Shown here: piece by piece, positions 28,923-36,939 of the stretch
Layout of the letters: every line of letters begins with the position of its first letter
How positions within the stretch are numbered: the first letter of the stretch is position 1
NCBI RefSeq assembly: GCF_002806975.1
Contig: NZ_NIHD01000002.1
Coordinates: 310,001-374,000 of the forward strand
Reading direction: 5' to 3'
Length of the DNA stretch: 64,000 nt
From: Marinobacter aromaticivorans
GTDB lineage: Bacteria; Pseudomonadota; Gammaproteobacteria; Pseudomonadales; Oleiphilaceae
The notes under the pieces: generated by a model
Seen by the model: only the letters and a program-made list of their open reading frames with translations
Database searches by the model: none
What the model was told of the DNA's origin: nothing
Position numbers and translations under genes: made by a program

Positions 28923-29825
28923 ATGAAAAAAACGGACTGGCCCATCCGATGGGATTTGCTGCTTCGCTACCGACTCATTGAAACCATCGCACTGTGGGAA
29001 GGTCGCCTGACGACAAACCACATTTGCCACAGTTTTGGTATTGGCCGGCAGCAGGCATCCAAGGATATAAACACCTACCTGCGCGAACTTGCCCCGGGCA
29101 ACCTTGTTTATGATCGCCACCTCAAGGGTTATGTGCCCGCGGCCCGCTACCGGCCTGTTGTAACCCGGGGACATGTGAGCGAGTACCAGGATCTCATTGC
29201 GCGGCAGCAGGGTCTGGACAACACCTTTGAAACCCTGAATATCGGCCTGCCGGACAGCACCGTTGTACTCGGCCCCAGTCGCGTTATTGCACCTGAGACC
29301 ATGCGAGCCGTTGTGGCCGCAACGCGCTATGGCCGCCAGCTCAGGGCAAGCTACTCATCCCTGAGCCGCCCGGAAGCGGTGGAGGGGATTCTTGAACCCC
29401 ATACGCTGGTCTGCACTGGCAATAGCTGGCATCTGCGCGCCTGGTGTGATTCCAACCGGGAGTTCCGGGACTTTGCCCTCAGCCGTTTTCATTCGGCTCC
29501 CGCCGCCCTGCGACAGAAATCCAAGCACACAATCCAGCAGGACGATGACTGGAATCGCAAGGTGGTCATGACAATTTCCCCGGACCATCGCCTGACCGAA
29601 GCCCAGCAAAAAATCATCGAGCTGGATTATGGCATGGACAATGGCCGCCTGGAGGTTGCTACCCGGGCCGCCCTGGCGCCCTACGTATTGTCGCAGCTGG
29701 GAATAACCCTGGATAACCAGCACCCCGATCCGTTAATCCAGCAACTGGAACTGACCAACCCGGATCAGCTCGGTTTTGGCAGCAAACGGGAACGCGCCCT
29801 GAAAGCTGTCGCGGGCCTCAGATAA
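28923..29825 (+). CDS. WYL-domain transcriptional regulator (BrxR/CapW-like)
   Basis: The 300-residue protein has an N-terminal winged helix (RLIETIALWEGRLTTNHICHSFGIGRQQASKDINTYLREL, residues 17-55), the LVYDRHLKGYVP linker, a WYL domain (about 120-200, LEPHTLVCTGNSWHLRAWC, with FRDFALSRF), and a C-terminal WCX-like part. This order and the motifs match the BrxR/CapW family, which controls BREX, CBASS and other defence loci, often by sensing a nucleotide or nucleic-acid ligand. No defence operon is adjacent; the next gene, 15 bp downstream, is a secreted nuclease. Assignment to the subfamily is by eye. Confidence 0.85.
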   Translation: MKKTDWPIRWDLLLRYRLIETIALWEGRLTTNHICHSFGIGRQQASKDINTYLRELAPGNLVYDRHLKGYVPAARYRPVVTRGHVSEYQDLIARQQGLDNTFETLNIGLPDSTVVLGPSRVIAPETMRAVVAATRYGRQLRASYSSLSRPEAVEGILEPHTLVCTGNSWHLRAWCDSNREFRDFALSRFHSAPAALRQKSKHTIQQDDDWNRKVVMTISPDHRLTEAQQKIIELDYGMDNGRLEVATRAALAPYVLSQLGITLDNQHPDPLIQQLELTNPDQLGFGSKRERALKAVAGLR

Positions 29826-29840
29826 GCGTCACGCATCAAT

Positions 29841-31604
29841 GTGAACCCGAGCCTCCGGTGCTTTTGCACCCTCACGTTTGCCCTGTTGCTGCTACCCGCC
29901 TCTCAAACGCTGGCATCCGTTGCCTGTGGCAAGCCGGCAACAGCCATCTCTGATATTCAGGGACAGGGCGACACCTCACCTCTGGCAGGCCATACCGTTA
30001 CGGTTGAAGGCATTCTCACCCTGGACGCCCGCCCGGACGGCGGTTTCTCGGGCTTTTACCTGCAACAGGCGGATGGCGAAACCGACAACAACCCGGCAAC
30101 CTCTGAAGCTCTCTTTGTTTATACCCGCAAGCAGACAGGTACAGTGGGTGATCGCCTGCGGGTGACCGGCACCGTCAAGGAATTTCACGGCCTGACCGAA
30201 CTGGCCAACATCCGCACCGTCGTAGCCTGCGGTTCCGCCTCTCTGCCGCAAGCCCGGGCTCTGGCATCGCTGCGGCCCGACATGTTCGAATCCCTGGAAA
30301 ACATGCGAGTTGCCACAACCCTGCCCTTAACAGTTATCGACACCTGGAACCTGGCACGTTACGGCGAACTCACATTGGCAACAGGCGACCAGGTGGTACC
30401 TACCGAATACATTGAGCCCGGACCCCGGGCCGCAGGAATAGCCGCCCGTAACCAGCATCAGCGAATACTACTGGACGACGGACGCGGCGTTCGCCAGCCG
30501 GACCCGATTCCCTGGCCCCCGGGCGGTCTGACGCGCAGCAATACGGTTCGCAGCGGTGATACAGTGCGGGACATTACCGGCATTCTGGATTACCGGTTCG
30601 GAGCCTGGCGCCTGCAGCCAGAAAAACCACCGGTTTTCGAGCCTGTAAATACCCGGCCTGCCCCTCCAGAGCGGCCCGAAGACCCTCATATCCGCATAAT
30701 GACGCTCAACCTGGAGAACTTTTTTAACGGTGATGGTGAGGGCGGAGGGTTTCCTACAGCACGAGGGGCTGCTACAGGCCGGGCCTTTGGCTTACAGCAA
30801 CGGCGGCTGGTGAACGCCCTGCAGCAGCCGGATCCAGACATTCTGGCAATCACGGAACTTGAGAACGACGGCTACGGCAGGCACAGTGCCATAGCGCAAC
30901 TGGCCCGCGCACTCGGCAGCGAATGGGCTTTTGTGGCAACTCCGGGCGCCGACGGCCATGACGAGATACGCACCGGTTTACTGTACCGCAGCGATCGTGT
31001 TACCGCTGAAGGACAACCGGCCCGCCTTGACACCGGTGTATTCAGCCGGCAGGGCCGCCCTCCGCTGGCACAGACATTCCGGCCAAAAGGCCAACGCCTT
31101 GCGCTTCGCGTAGTGGTGCCGCACCTGAAATCAAAATCCTGCCGGGGCGCCAGCGGAGAAAACCGCGACAGGAATGATGGCCAGGGCTGCTACGCCAGGC
31201 GCCGGGCAGTCGCGGCCCAGGCCCTGGCGCATTGGATCGGAGGGCTGCCTGAGACCAACGACCTTGCCGGCACATTAATCACCGGGGATCTCAACAGTTA
31301 TTTCCGGGAAGCTCCGCTGCAGGTTCTGCAGCGCGAAGGCTTTACCAGCATGGTGCACCACTTTCATCCCTGCACGGCCCAACAGTGCGAACATTACACT
31401 TACCGATACAAGGGCGAAAAAGGATCGCTGGATTATGCGCTTGCGTCCTCTGCGCTCAAGCCCCGGATTCTCAATGCCAGCACCTGGCTCATTAACACCG
31501 ATGAGCCACCGGTTCAGGACTACAGACACGGGTTCTCCGGCACACCTGCAACACCCTGGCGCTCCTCTGATCACAACCCGGTGATCACCGACATCCGCCT
31601 GTAA
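29841..31604 (+). CDS. secreted endonuclease/exonuclease/phosphatase-fold nuclease (ExeM/Xds-like)
   Basis: Signal peptide at 1-25 (CTLTFALLLLPASQTLA). Residues 35-265 form an OB-fold-containing region (VEGILTLDARPDGGFSGFYLQQADG) found in ExeM/Xds extracellular nucleases. The EEP catalytic domain runs from about 284: MTLNLENFF (N290), ITELEND (E339), VVPHLKSKSC, ITGDLNSY, and SSDHNPVI (D577, H578). Homologues degrade extracellular DNA in biofilms or as a phosphate source. The start is a GTG 15 bp after the WYL stop with no visible ribosome site, so translation may be coupled to or weaker than the regulator gene. No C-terminal sorting tail is seen. Confidence 0.88.
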   Translation: MNPSLRCFCTLTFALLLLPASQTLASVACGKPATAISDIQGQGDTSPLAGHTVTVEGILTLDARPDGGFSGFYLQQADGETDNNPATSEALFVYTRKQTGTVGDRLRVTGTVKEFHGLTELANIRTVVACGSASLPQARALASLRPDMFESLENMRVATTLPLTVIDTWNLARYGELTLATGDQVVPTEYIEPGPRAAGIAARNQHQRILLDDGRGVRQPDPIPWPPGGLTRSNTVRSGDTVRDITGILDYRFGAWRLQPEKPPVFEPVNTRPAPPERPEDPHIRIMTLNLENFFNGDGEGGGFPTARGAATGRAFGLQQRRLVNALQQPDPDILAITELENDGYGRHSAIAQLARALGSEWAFVATPGADGHDEIRTGLLYRSDRVTAEGQPARLDTGVFSRQGRPPLAQTFRPKGQRLALRVVVPHLKSKSCRGASGENRDRNDGQGCYARRRAVAAQALAHWIGGLPETNDLAGTLITGDLNSYFREAPLQVLQREGFTSMVHHFHPCTAQQCEHYTYRYKGEKGSLDYALASSALKPRILNASTWLINTDEPPVQDYRHGFSGTPATPWRSSDHNPVITDIRL

Positions 31605-31764
31605 GCCGCCCAACAACAGAAAACTTCCACCGGATACCCACCAATTGGCCTTTTCTGCCCATTGACGCGTCACTGAAGTCATGGGGGCGGGGTGCTGCAA
31701 AGGTCATAATCACTGAAAGCACCTGAACATACCGACAATAAAACAGCTTACAACAAGGATTCCC

Positions 31765-32841
31765 ATGCGTGTTTCTGCCTCATCTTCACAGGATCTGGGT
31801 ATGCCCGCTATCTACCTGCATTTACTGGCAGAGCGCCTGCGTACTCTCGGCCTGGACGAGCGTGACCTGCTCATGCGGGTCGGCCTGGACCCGGTTCGGC
31901 TGAAATCCGCCGATGTCCGGGTGAGCCAGGCGCAAGCCAGCGAGTTTGTAACCCGTGCCATGATCGAGAGCGGCGAGCCCGGCCTCGGCATTATGCTCGC
32001 CAGCGATCTCACGCTGCCCCTGCACGGGTCGCTGGGCATTGCTGTAATGAGCAGCCGCACGCTGCGGGATGCCCTGGAACTGATGACCCGTTACCTTACC
32101 CTGCGGGCCCCGCATTTGAGCGTGAGTTGCCAGCAACGCGGCGATTCGATGTACTACACCATTCGTTGTGATGACGACCCGGGGCCTTTGCAGAGATTCG
32201 TTATGGACGCCATGCTGTTCGGCTGTGCCTTCATGGGCAAACAGTTGACCGGTGCTGCAATCGAGGGAATGCGAATTCTCAGAAAAGGCCCGGAGCCTTC
32301 CAGTTTCCAGCGATTCCGCCCGCACATTCCGGCTCCCGTTGATTACGACGCTCCGGAGGATGCGCTGGTTATCCCGGCCAACGGGCTGTCAGCGCCTACC
32401 CGCTTCAGCGACGATCAGCTTGCGGAATCGTCCCGCGCCCAGTGCGAAGATGCCCTGAGGCAACTCACCGAAGATGCCGGTTTTGACTGCCGGGTCAGAC
32501 GGGTGATTGAAACCAGTTACCCATTCCCCCCCAAACTGGCGCGGGTAGCCGCTACCCTGTTTGTTTCCGAACGCACGCTGAAGCGGCGGCTGCAGGAAGA
32601 AAACGCCAGCTTTCAGAATCTTGTTGATCAGGTTCGGCTGGAACGGGCCCGGGAACTGCTGACCGGAACACGCATGAACCTGAACCAGATTGCAGACGTT
32701 CTGGGCTATGCAGACGCTGCAAACTTTACCCGGGCGTTCAAGCGCTGGACGGGGCTCAGCCCGAGCCAATACAGAAGCAGGAGTACGGAACAGCAATCAC
32801 CCGAGGGGGGTGTGCGTTCCCGCACACTGGCTCCGGCGTAA
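31765..32841 (+). CDS. AraC family regulator with arabinose-binding-like N-domain (OruR type)
   Basis: The 358-residue protein has an N-terminal ligand domain of the Arabinose_bd/OruR kind (LLMRVGLDPVRLKSADVRVS, then GSLGIAVMSSRTLRDALELMTRYLTLR) and a C-terminal AraC double helix-turn-helix at about 255-345 (RVAATLFVSERTLKRRLQEE, then IADVLGYADAANFTRAFKRWTGLSPSQYR). AAGGA lies 6 bases upstream of the ATG. Relatives control lipid, amino-acid or amine catabolism genes. No obvious target operon is beside it; queE converges immediately at its 3' end. Confidence 0.9.
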   Translation: MRVSASSSQDLGMPAIYLHLLAERLRTLGLDERDLLMRVGLDPVRLKSADVRVSQAQASEFVTRAMIESGEPGLGIMLASDLTLPLHGSLGIAVMSSRTLRDALELMTRYLTLRAPHLSVSCQQRGDSMYYTIRCDDDPGPLQRFVMDAMLFGCAFMGKQLTGAAIEGMRILRKGPEPSSFQRFRPHIPAPVDYDAPEDALVIPANGLSAPTRFSDDQLAESSRAQCEDALRQLTEDAGFDCRVRRVIETSYPFPPKLARVAATLFVSERTLKRRLQEENASFQNLVDQVRLERARELLTGTRMNLNQIADVLGYADAANFTRAFKRWTGLSPSQYRSRSTEQQSPEGGVRSRTLAPA

Positions 32842-33498
32842 TCAGTCGATGCCGATAATTTTGTGCATCTGCAGGGTCAGTCGCCAACGGGGATTAGCCA
32901 GGCAGTACTCCGTTGCCTTGCGGGTATTGCTCTGTTTGACAGGGTCGGCACCACCATCCGGAGCGGACGGGGAGGCCATGGGCGACAGGAAAAAATGCCG
33001 GGCGTTTATGTGCGTGAACCTTTCCGGCATGGCCTTGGCCTGGGGATACACCAGCTTCAATTCATCGCAGCTTTCAATCACCACCGGGGCGTCGGCCTTG
33101 GGGCTTACACACAGCCAGTCGATACCCGCCGGCGCAGGGAGCGTGCCGTTGGTTTCCACCCCCACTTCAAAGCCCGACTGGTGAAAGGCCTCAATCAACG
33201 CTTCGTCCAGCTGCAACAATGGCTCTCCGCCGGTACACACCACGTAAGGCACTCCCGGTGCATCCGGCCACAAGCTGCGAATGTGGGCTGCCAGCGCTTC
33301 TGCGGTTTGAAAAACGCCGCCATTCTGGCCATCGGTACCCACGAAGTCGGTATCACAAAAATTACAGACCGCATCTGCACGGTCTTTCTCCCGACCGGTC
33401 CACAGATTGCATTTACTGAAACGGCAGAACACTGCTGCGCGGCCTGCTTGCGCACCCTCACCCTGCAGCGTATAAAAAGCTTCCTTGACCCGGTACAT
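32842..33498 (-). CDS. queE: 7-carboxy-7-deazaguanine synthase QueE
   Basis: Radical SAM enzyme that makes 7-carboxy-7-deazaguanine in queuosine synthesis. The 218-residue protein starts [20 protein letters not shown]. It has a longer cluster-binding loop, CRFSKCNLW through VCNFCDTDF, as in the gammaproteobacterial QueE subgroup, and VCTGGEPLLQ for SAM binding. The ATG at 33498 overlaps the queC stop as TGATG, so the two are translationally coupled. It converges with the AraC gene with no gap. Confidence 0.95.
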   Translation of the reverse strand: MYRVKEAFYTLQGEGAQAGRAAVFCRFSKCNLWTGREKDRADAVCNFCDTDFVGTDGQNGGVFQTAEALAAHIRSLWPDAPGVPYVVCTGGEPLLQLDEALIEAFHQSGFEVGVETNGTLPAPAGIDWLCVSPKADAPVVIESCDELKLVYPQAKAMPERFTHINARHFFLSPMASPSAPDGGADPVKQSNTRKATEYCLANPRWRLTLQMHKIIGID

Positions 33499-34163
33499 CA
33501 GCGCCCCGCCTCGTAGGCCAGCGGATCGGCCAGGCCGTTTTCCGCAAAGGCTTCCAGCCGTTCTACGCAGGAACCACAAAGCCCACACGCCTTTTCACGA
33601 CCGTTGTAGCAGGTCCAGGTATCCGCGTAATCCAGCCCCAGTTTCAGGCCCTCCGCCAGAATCTCGCCCTTGTTCATGTGCATGAATGGTGCCTCTATAC
33701 CTACAGGTTCATAGTTGGCTACCCGGCACACGGCATCCATTTTTTCCACAAACTCCGGTCGGCAATCCGGGTAAATGGCGTGATCGCCACCATGAGCCCC
33801 ATACCACACAGCGCCGGCACCGACGGTTACGGCATAGCCCGTTGCCAGCGCCAGCAAAATCATATTGCGGTTGGGCACCACCGTTGCCTTCATGTTTTCT
33901 TCTTCGTAATGGCCCTCGGGTATGTCGCCACCGGTGGTCAGCGCTGATCCCGACATAACCTCACTCATGGCGCGGATATCAATAACCTTGTGGGGGATAT
34001 CCAGAGCGGCGCAAACGGAGCGGGCAACGTCCAGCTCACGCACATGACGCTGGCCATAGTTGAAGGATAACGCATGAACCCGCAAGCCCTGCGCACGGGC
34101 ACGGTGAAGCAGTGTAAAAGAATCCATACCTCCGGAATAGATTACAACCACGGTGTCAGTCAT
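33498..34163 (-). CDS. queC: 7-cyano-7-deazaguanine synthase QueC
   Basis: ATP-dependent enzyme that converts CDG to preQ0. The 221-residue protein has the PP-loop [14 protein letters not shown] at 6-19, [17 protein letters not shown] in the middle and the Zn-binding cysteines in [21 protein letters not shown] near the C-terminus. The ATG at 34163 with AGGAG 5 bases upstream gives the standard N-terminus; the upstream frame extension has no match. First gene of the queCE operon. No preQ1 aptamer was recognised in the leader. Confidence 0.95.
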   Translation of the reverse strand: MTDTVVVIYSGGMDSFTLLHRARAQGLRVHALSFNYGQRHVRELDVARSVCAALDIPHKVIDIRAMSEVMSGSALTTGGDIPEGHYEEENMKATVVPNRNMILLALATGYAVTVGAGAVWYGAHGGDHAIYPDCRPEFVEKMDAVCRVANYEPVGIEAPFMHMNKGEILAEGLKLGLDYADTWTCYNGREKACGLCGSCVERLEAFAENGLADPLAYEAGR

Positions 34164-34309
34164 GCAGGCTCCTGAAAAGGCATCAAAGGTTCTGTAAAGA
34201 CCGGGTAACAGAATCAGCGTATTGTAACAGCGCAAATGCGGGTTGGGTTCGCGTCCGTGCAGATGGGCGGGTAAACTGCCCCCAAAACAAACCGAAAACC
34301 AGGCGGAAA

Positions 34310-34801
34310 ATGACCACCAGACTGCCCCCGGCATTTATCGATTTCGAGGCATCAAGCCTGGATCTGATTGCAAGCTACCCCATTGAGGTAGGCGTCTGCA
34401 TGCCCGACTGCTCGCTGCACAGCTGGCTGATTACGCCCCACGAGCTCTGGCAGGACTGGTCGGAGAGCGCCGAACGGATTCACGGCATTTCGCGGGCGAG
34501 GCTTGCCGTGGAAGGCGAAACGGTAACAACGGTGGCTTATGCGCTCAACCGGCTATTGACCGGGCAGGTGTTCTGTGATGCCTGGACTTTTGACAGTTTC
34601 TGGCTGTACAGGCTGTTCCGGGCTGCCGGTGTGGAGCCCGGATTTCAACTGGAGTCTGTGTCTGTGCTACTGGACCCCCGGCAGGTAGAGCTCTGGCCAT
34701 CTGCACGGCAGCAGGTTATTGACAGCCTTGGCCTGCCCGTTCACCGGGCCGCAAACGATGCGCTGATCCTGCAAAAAACCTGGGAATACGTCAGTGCCTG
34801 A
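34310..34801 (+). CDS. DEDDh 3'-5' exonuclease-like protein
   Basis: The 163-residue protein has [10 protein letters not shown] (Exo I, D and E metal ligands, residues 9-18), [11 protein letters not shown] and [15 protein letters not shown] (Exo II region), and the C-terminal HRAANDAL (Exo III, H and D). This is the DnaQ/RNase T fold core. GGCGGAAA precedes the ATG. It is divergent from queC and overlaps the next gene tail to tail by 11 bp. Substrate (DNA, RNA or short oligonucleotides) is not evident. Confidence 0.78.
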   Translation: MTTRLPPAFIDFEASSLDLIASYPIEVGVCMPDCSLHSWLITPHELWQDWSESAERIHGISRARLAVEGETVTTVAYALNRLLTGQVFCDAWTFDSFWLYRLFRAAGVEPGFQLESVSVLLDPRQVELWPSARQQVIDSLGLPVHRAANDALILQKTWEYVSA

Positions 34802-35030
34802 GGCCGCGCGTCCTGACAACAATCATTTCCAGACCACCTCTCAGAGTGTACAGCGTCCAGTAGGTAAGCAGCGCCATCAAGCCGGCACCGGCAACGGTGA
34901 ACACAAGGTCATCACCAACAACCTGTCCCTTTGCCATCAGCATATAGACAGCCAGGGCGGCTAAAAGAATAATTTCTATAACAAAAAGAGAACGGAACTT
35001 ATTGCGGGCAGATCCGGATTCCTCGGACAT
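34791..35030 (-). CDS. small two-TM membrane protein, 79 aa, unknown
   Basis: Two hydrophobic segments, FVIEIILLAALAVYMLMA and LVFTVAGAGLMALLTYWTLYTL, follow a charged N-terminus MSEESGSARNKFR. No recognised domain. The ATG at 35030 is preferred to an in-frame TTG at 35045. The 3' end overlaps the exonuclease gene tail to tail. Confidence 0.6.
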   Translation of the reverse strand: MSEESGSARNKFRSLFVIEIILLAALAVYMLMAKGQVVGDDLVFTVAGAGLMALLTYWTLYTLRGGLEMIVVRTRGLRH

Positions 35031-35149
35031 TTTCTTGGGTTTCAACCTCTGGGTATTTTTCAGTATGCGTGGTTATTTAGTGTTCAAATTATCGCCCAGA
35101 ACCACAGGAAATATCTGTACGAGTTAGTGGCTACGGACTTTCCACTACT

Positions 35150-35178
35150 GAAAAAAACGCAGCCATAAAGGCTGCGTT
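35150..35178 (-). terminator. rho-independent terminator, minus strand
   Basis: AACGCAGCC and GGCTGCGTT form a perfect 9-bp stem with a 5-base loop, followed on the minus strand by TTTTT. The plus-strand reading has no T run, so it serves minus-strand transcription only. Confidence 0.8.
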
Positions 35179-35250
35179 GAAAGGAGAGATCCACAGGGCG
35201 GCTGGCTGACAGCTACCCTGGATTGCACAACGTAAAAACACGTGACACTG
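35150..35250 (-). ncRNA. candidate trans-acting small RNA
   Basis: Reading the minus strand, about 100 bases have the classic sRNA layout: a stem closed by CAGGG (35220-35216) and CCCTG (35198-35194) with an inner GCTG/CAGC stem, then an unpaired pyrimidine-rich stretch TCTCTCCTTTC (35189-35179), then a terminator hairpin with a T tail (35178-35150). The CTCC core of the single-stranded stretch is complementary to GGAG ribosome sites. No protein gene on this strand reads into the terminator: the nearest one upstream ends at 35916. The 5' end is a guess; a CATAAT box lies just upstream (35261-35256). Confidence 0.45.
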
Positions 35251-35309
35251 CAAATTATGATATTTCTCACCGCCGCGGTCTGTACGCGTTTGCCGAAGCC
35301 ACCGGGCTA

Positions 35310-35337
35310 TTGCAAACACCTGCCTAACAGATACACT
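35310..35337 (+). promoter_or_regulatory. sigma70-like promoter of the leader RNA / 90-aa gene
   Basis: TTGCAA (35310-35315) and TACACT (35332-35337) are spaced 16 bp apart. A start near 35344 would give a leader of about 235 bases before the small gene at 35579, containing a short ATG frame (35396-35458, 20 residues) and a terminator hairpin. Confidence 0.4.
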
Positions 35338-35512
35338 GACAGTTCAAATTCACGTTAATTAGCCGAACAGGATCCTGATGATTCCACAGCTTATGATGAA
35401 CGCCGCAGCAGACTGCCGTATCGGGCACTGCGTGCGTGCTTTGGTAAAGGCTATCTAACGGCTTTCGGTCAATTCCCGGGAGCCTTTGCAGCGACCGGGT
35501 CAGCGTTTCCGA

Positions 35513-35550
35513 CAAACCCCGGTTGCTCCTGGCTCCGGGGTTTTGTTTTT
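35513..35550 (+). terminator. terminator hairpin in the leader of the 90-aa gene
   Basis: CAAACCCCGG and CCGGGGTTTTG pair over ten positions with one bulged T, and TTTTT follows. It lies 29 bp before the start codon at 35579. It may be an attenuator for that gene or the end of a 200-nt RNA starting near 35344. An upstream ACCGGGT (35494-35500) could compete with the stem. Confidence 0.7.
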
Positions 35551-35578
35551 GCTGTCGCAAAACAACAAGGAGATCACT

Positions 35579-35851
35579 ATGAGAAAACAACATGCAACCC
35601 GTGCCGCCAACCAGCCTGTGAATAGCCGGCCAGGAGCCATCCGTCGCCCGGAAAAACTGCCGCTGCTGGATGCCATCTGCAAAAAACTGAACCAGCGGGT
35701 CAACCTGGATGACGAACAGAGGGTGCTTGGCCTTTACGAGCGGGGCTGGATCTTCAACGGTGTGCTGGCCAACCTGGGCAGCGCCGAAGCCCGCTATGTC
35801 CGGGCTCTGGCCACCCGCCATAATTCCTGGATCGCTCGCCAGGTGGCGTGA
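35579..35851 (+). CDS. small basic protein, 90 aa, unknown
   Basis: Excellent ribosome site AAGGAG 6 bases before the ATG. The product begins with a disordered basic region (MRKQHATRAANQPVNSRPG) and ends in a helical part (RVLGLYERGWIFNGVLANLGSAEARYVRALATRHNSW). No known domain is recognised. The long structured leader with a terminator hairpin suggests regulated expression. A longer in-frame start at 35486 would run through that terminator and is rejected. Confidence 0.65.
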   Translation: MRKQHATRAANQPVNSRPGAIRRPEKLPLLDAICKKLNQRVNLDDEQRVLGLYERGWIFNGVLANLGSAEARYVRALATRHNSWIARQVA

Positions 35852-35915
35852 CCCGCGAAACGGAGGCCGCTATTCGAATGGGCTGAAGTCAGCATGTGAA
35901 AGACGTCTGAACCGG

Positions 35916-36329
35916 TCAGTGGCGCCGGTTCAGACCGTTTGCCGGACTGGCCTCGTCATTGTGCACCACCATGTAGTTACTGACCACATCCTGAATCTTT
36001 TCCCGGGAATAGGGCTTAACCACATAGCCGTTCGCTCCTGCACTTATTGCCCGCTGGATACTGTCAATGGAGTCATCGGCCGTAACCAGCACTATATGCT
36101 GGGCAGGCCGGGCTGTTTTGAAAACCTTCATCAATTCATGGCCATCACCATCCGGTAAGCCAAGATCCAGCAACACAATATGGAATTTGCCGGTATCAAA
36201 CGCCTTACGGGCAGACGCTGCATTTTCGCACTCGGTCACGGCTGTAGCTCCGGCATGGTAGAGCATGGTTACCAGACGCTCGCGCATGACAGGCTCGTCT
36301 TCCACAACCAGTACCGTCAATTCAGTCAT
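35916..36329 (-). CDS. CheY-like single-domain response regulator
   Basis: Receiver domain only (137 residues): acidic pair VVEDEP, phospho-acceptor Asp in LLDLGLPDGDG (about D56), Thr in LVTADDS and Lys in YVVKPYS. No output domain, so it acts by protein contact or as a phosphate shuttle. AGGAGATATAG precedes the ATG. It lies 58 bp downstream of the 4-TM gene and in the same direction as the hybrid kinase, which is its likely partner. Confidence 0.92.
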   Translation of the reverse strand: MTELTVLVVEDEPVMRERLVTMLYHAGATAVTECENAASARKAFDTGKFHIVLLDLGLPDGDGHELMKVFKTARPAQHIVLVTADDSIDSIQRAISAGANGYVVKPYSREKIQDVVSNYMVVHNDEASPANGLNRRH

Positions 36330-36387
36330 CTATATCTCCTGTTTTCGCCGGGGCCTGCGGCCACCCCTGTTGCTTGCAGGGCCGCAA

Positions 36388-36939
36388 TTACCATGTGTCG
36401 GTGCCGTTATGGCGGGGAAGATCCAGCGGCGCAGGGCCGGTTTGTGGGGTGCCGGCAGTGCTTGCAGACTGGCCTTCCGCCACTACCGCACTGTTCTGCC
36501 CGCTATCACTCCGGGTCAGAATGTTGCTGATGCTGACGGCCGAAGAGTAGAGAGAAATCGCAATAATCAGCAGAACCGGCTGCACAAAGGCGACAAACCC
36601 CGGCACCTCCGCGCCCCCCATAATGCTCAGCATAAGGATAATCGCCGGCCCCAATACCACAAACAGTGTCATTGCAATAAAGAATACAATACGCTCCTTG
36701 TAACGGCCAAGGTCCCGGTTGGTGACCAGCCCAAGCACAAATTTGCCGATCGCCAGCCCGGCAAGAATAGCAGCGGCTATACTCAGGTCCGCGCGCATCA
36801 GGGTTTCGTATAGACGACCATCCCACAGGCTCTGCATGCCAATAACCAGAAACGGAAACAGCACGAACAGGATATCGGCGTAGGTGCCGTACATCATACT
36901 CATCGACTGTTGTTCACGGTTTTCCTGGCGCTCACTCAT
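36388..36939 (-). CDS. four-TM membrane protein next to hybrid kinase, unknown
   Basis: 183 residues with four hydrophobic segments (ILFVLFPFLVIGM; LSIAAAILAGLAIGKFVLGLV; IVFFIAMTLFVVLGPAIILMLSI; FVQPVLLIIAISLYSSAVSI) and a polar C-terminal tail. No family is recognised. Its start overlaps the end of the hybrid histidine kinase gene by 8 bp, so it is translationally coupled and may form part of the sensory complex. Confidence 0.75.
   Translation of the reverse strand: MSERQENREQQSMSMMYGTYADILFVLFPFLVIGMQSLWDGRLYETLMRADLSIAAAILAGLAIGKFVLGLVTNRDLGRYKERIVFFIAMTLFVVLGPAIILMLSIMGGAEVPGFVAFVQPVLLIIAISLYSSAVSISNILTRSDSGQNSAVVAEGQSASTAGTPQTGPAPLDLPRHNGTDTW

Noticed and set aside
28923..31604. BREX or CBASS locus beside the WYL regulator
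   Set aside because: No brx, cyclase or effector genes are found next to it; only a secreted nuclease follows.
34164..34309. preQ1 riboswitch before queC
   Set aside because: No aptamer-like hairpin with the A-rich tail was found in the leader.
35131..35319. Minus-strand 62-codon frame
   Set aside because: It runs through the terminator hairpin at 35150-35178 and has no ribosome site; the RNA reading fits better.
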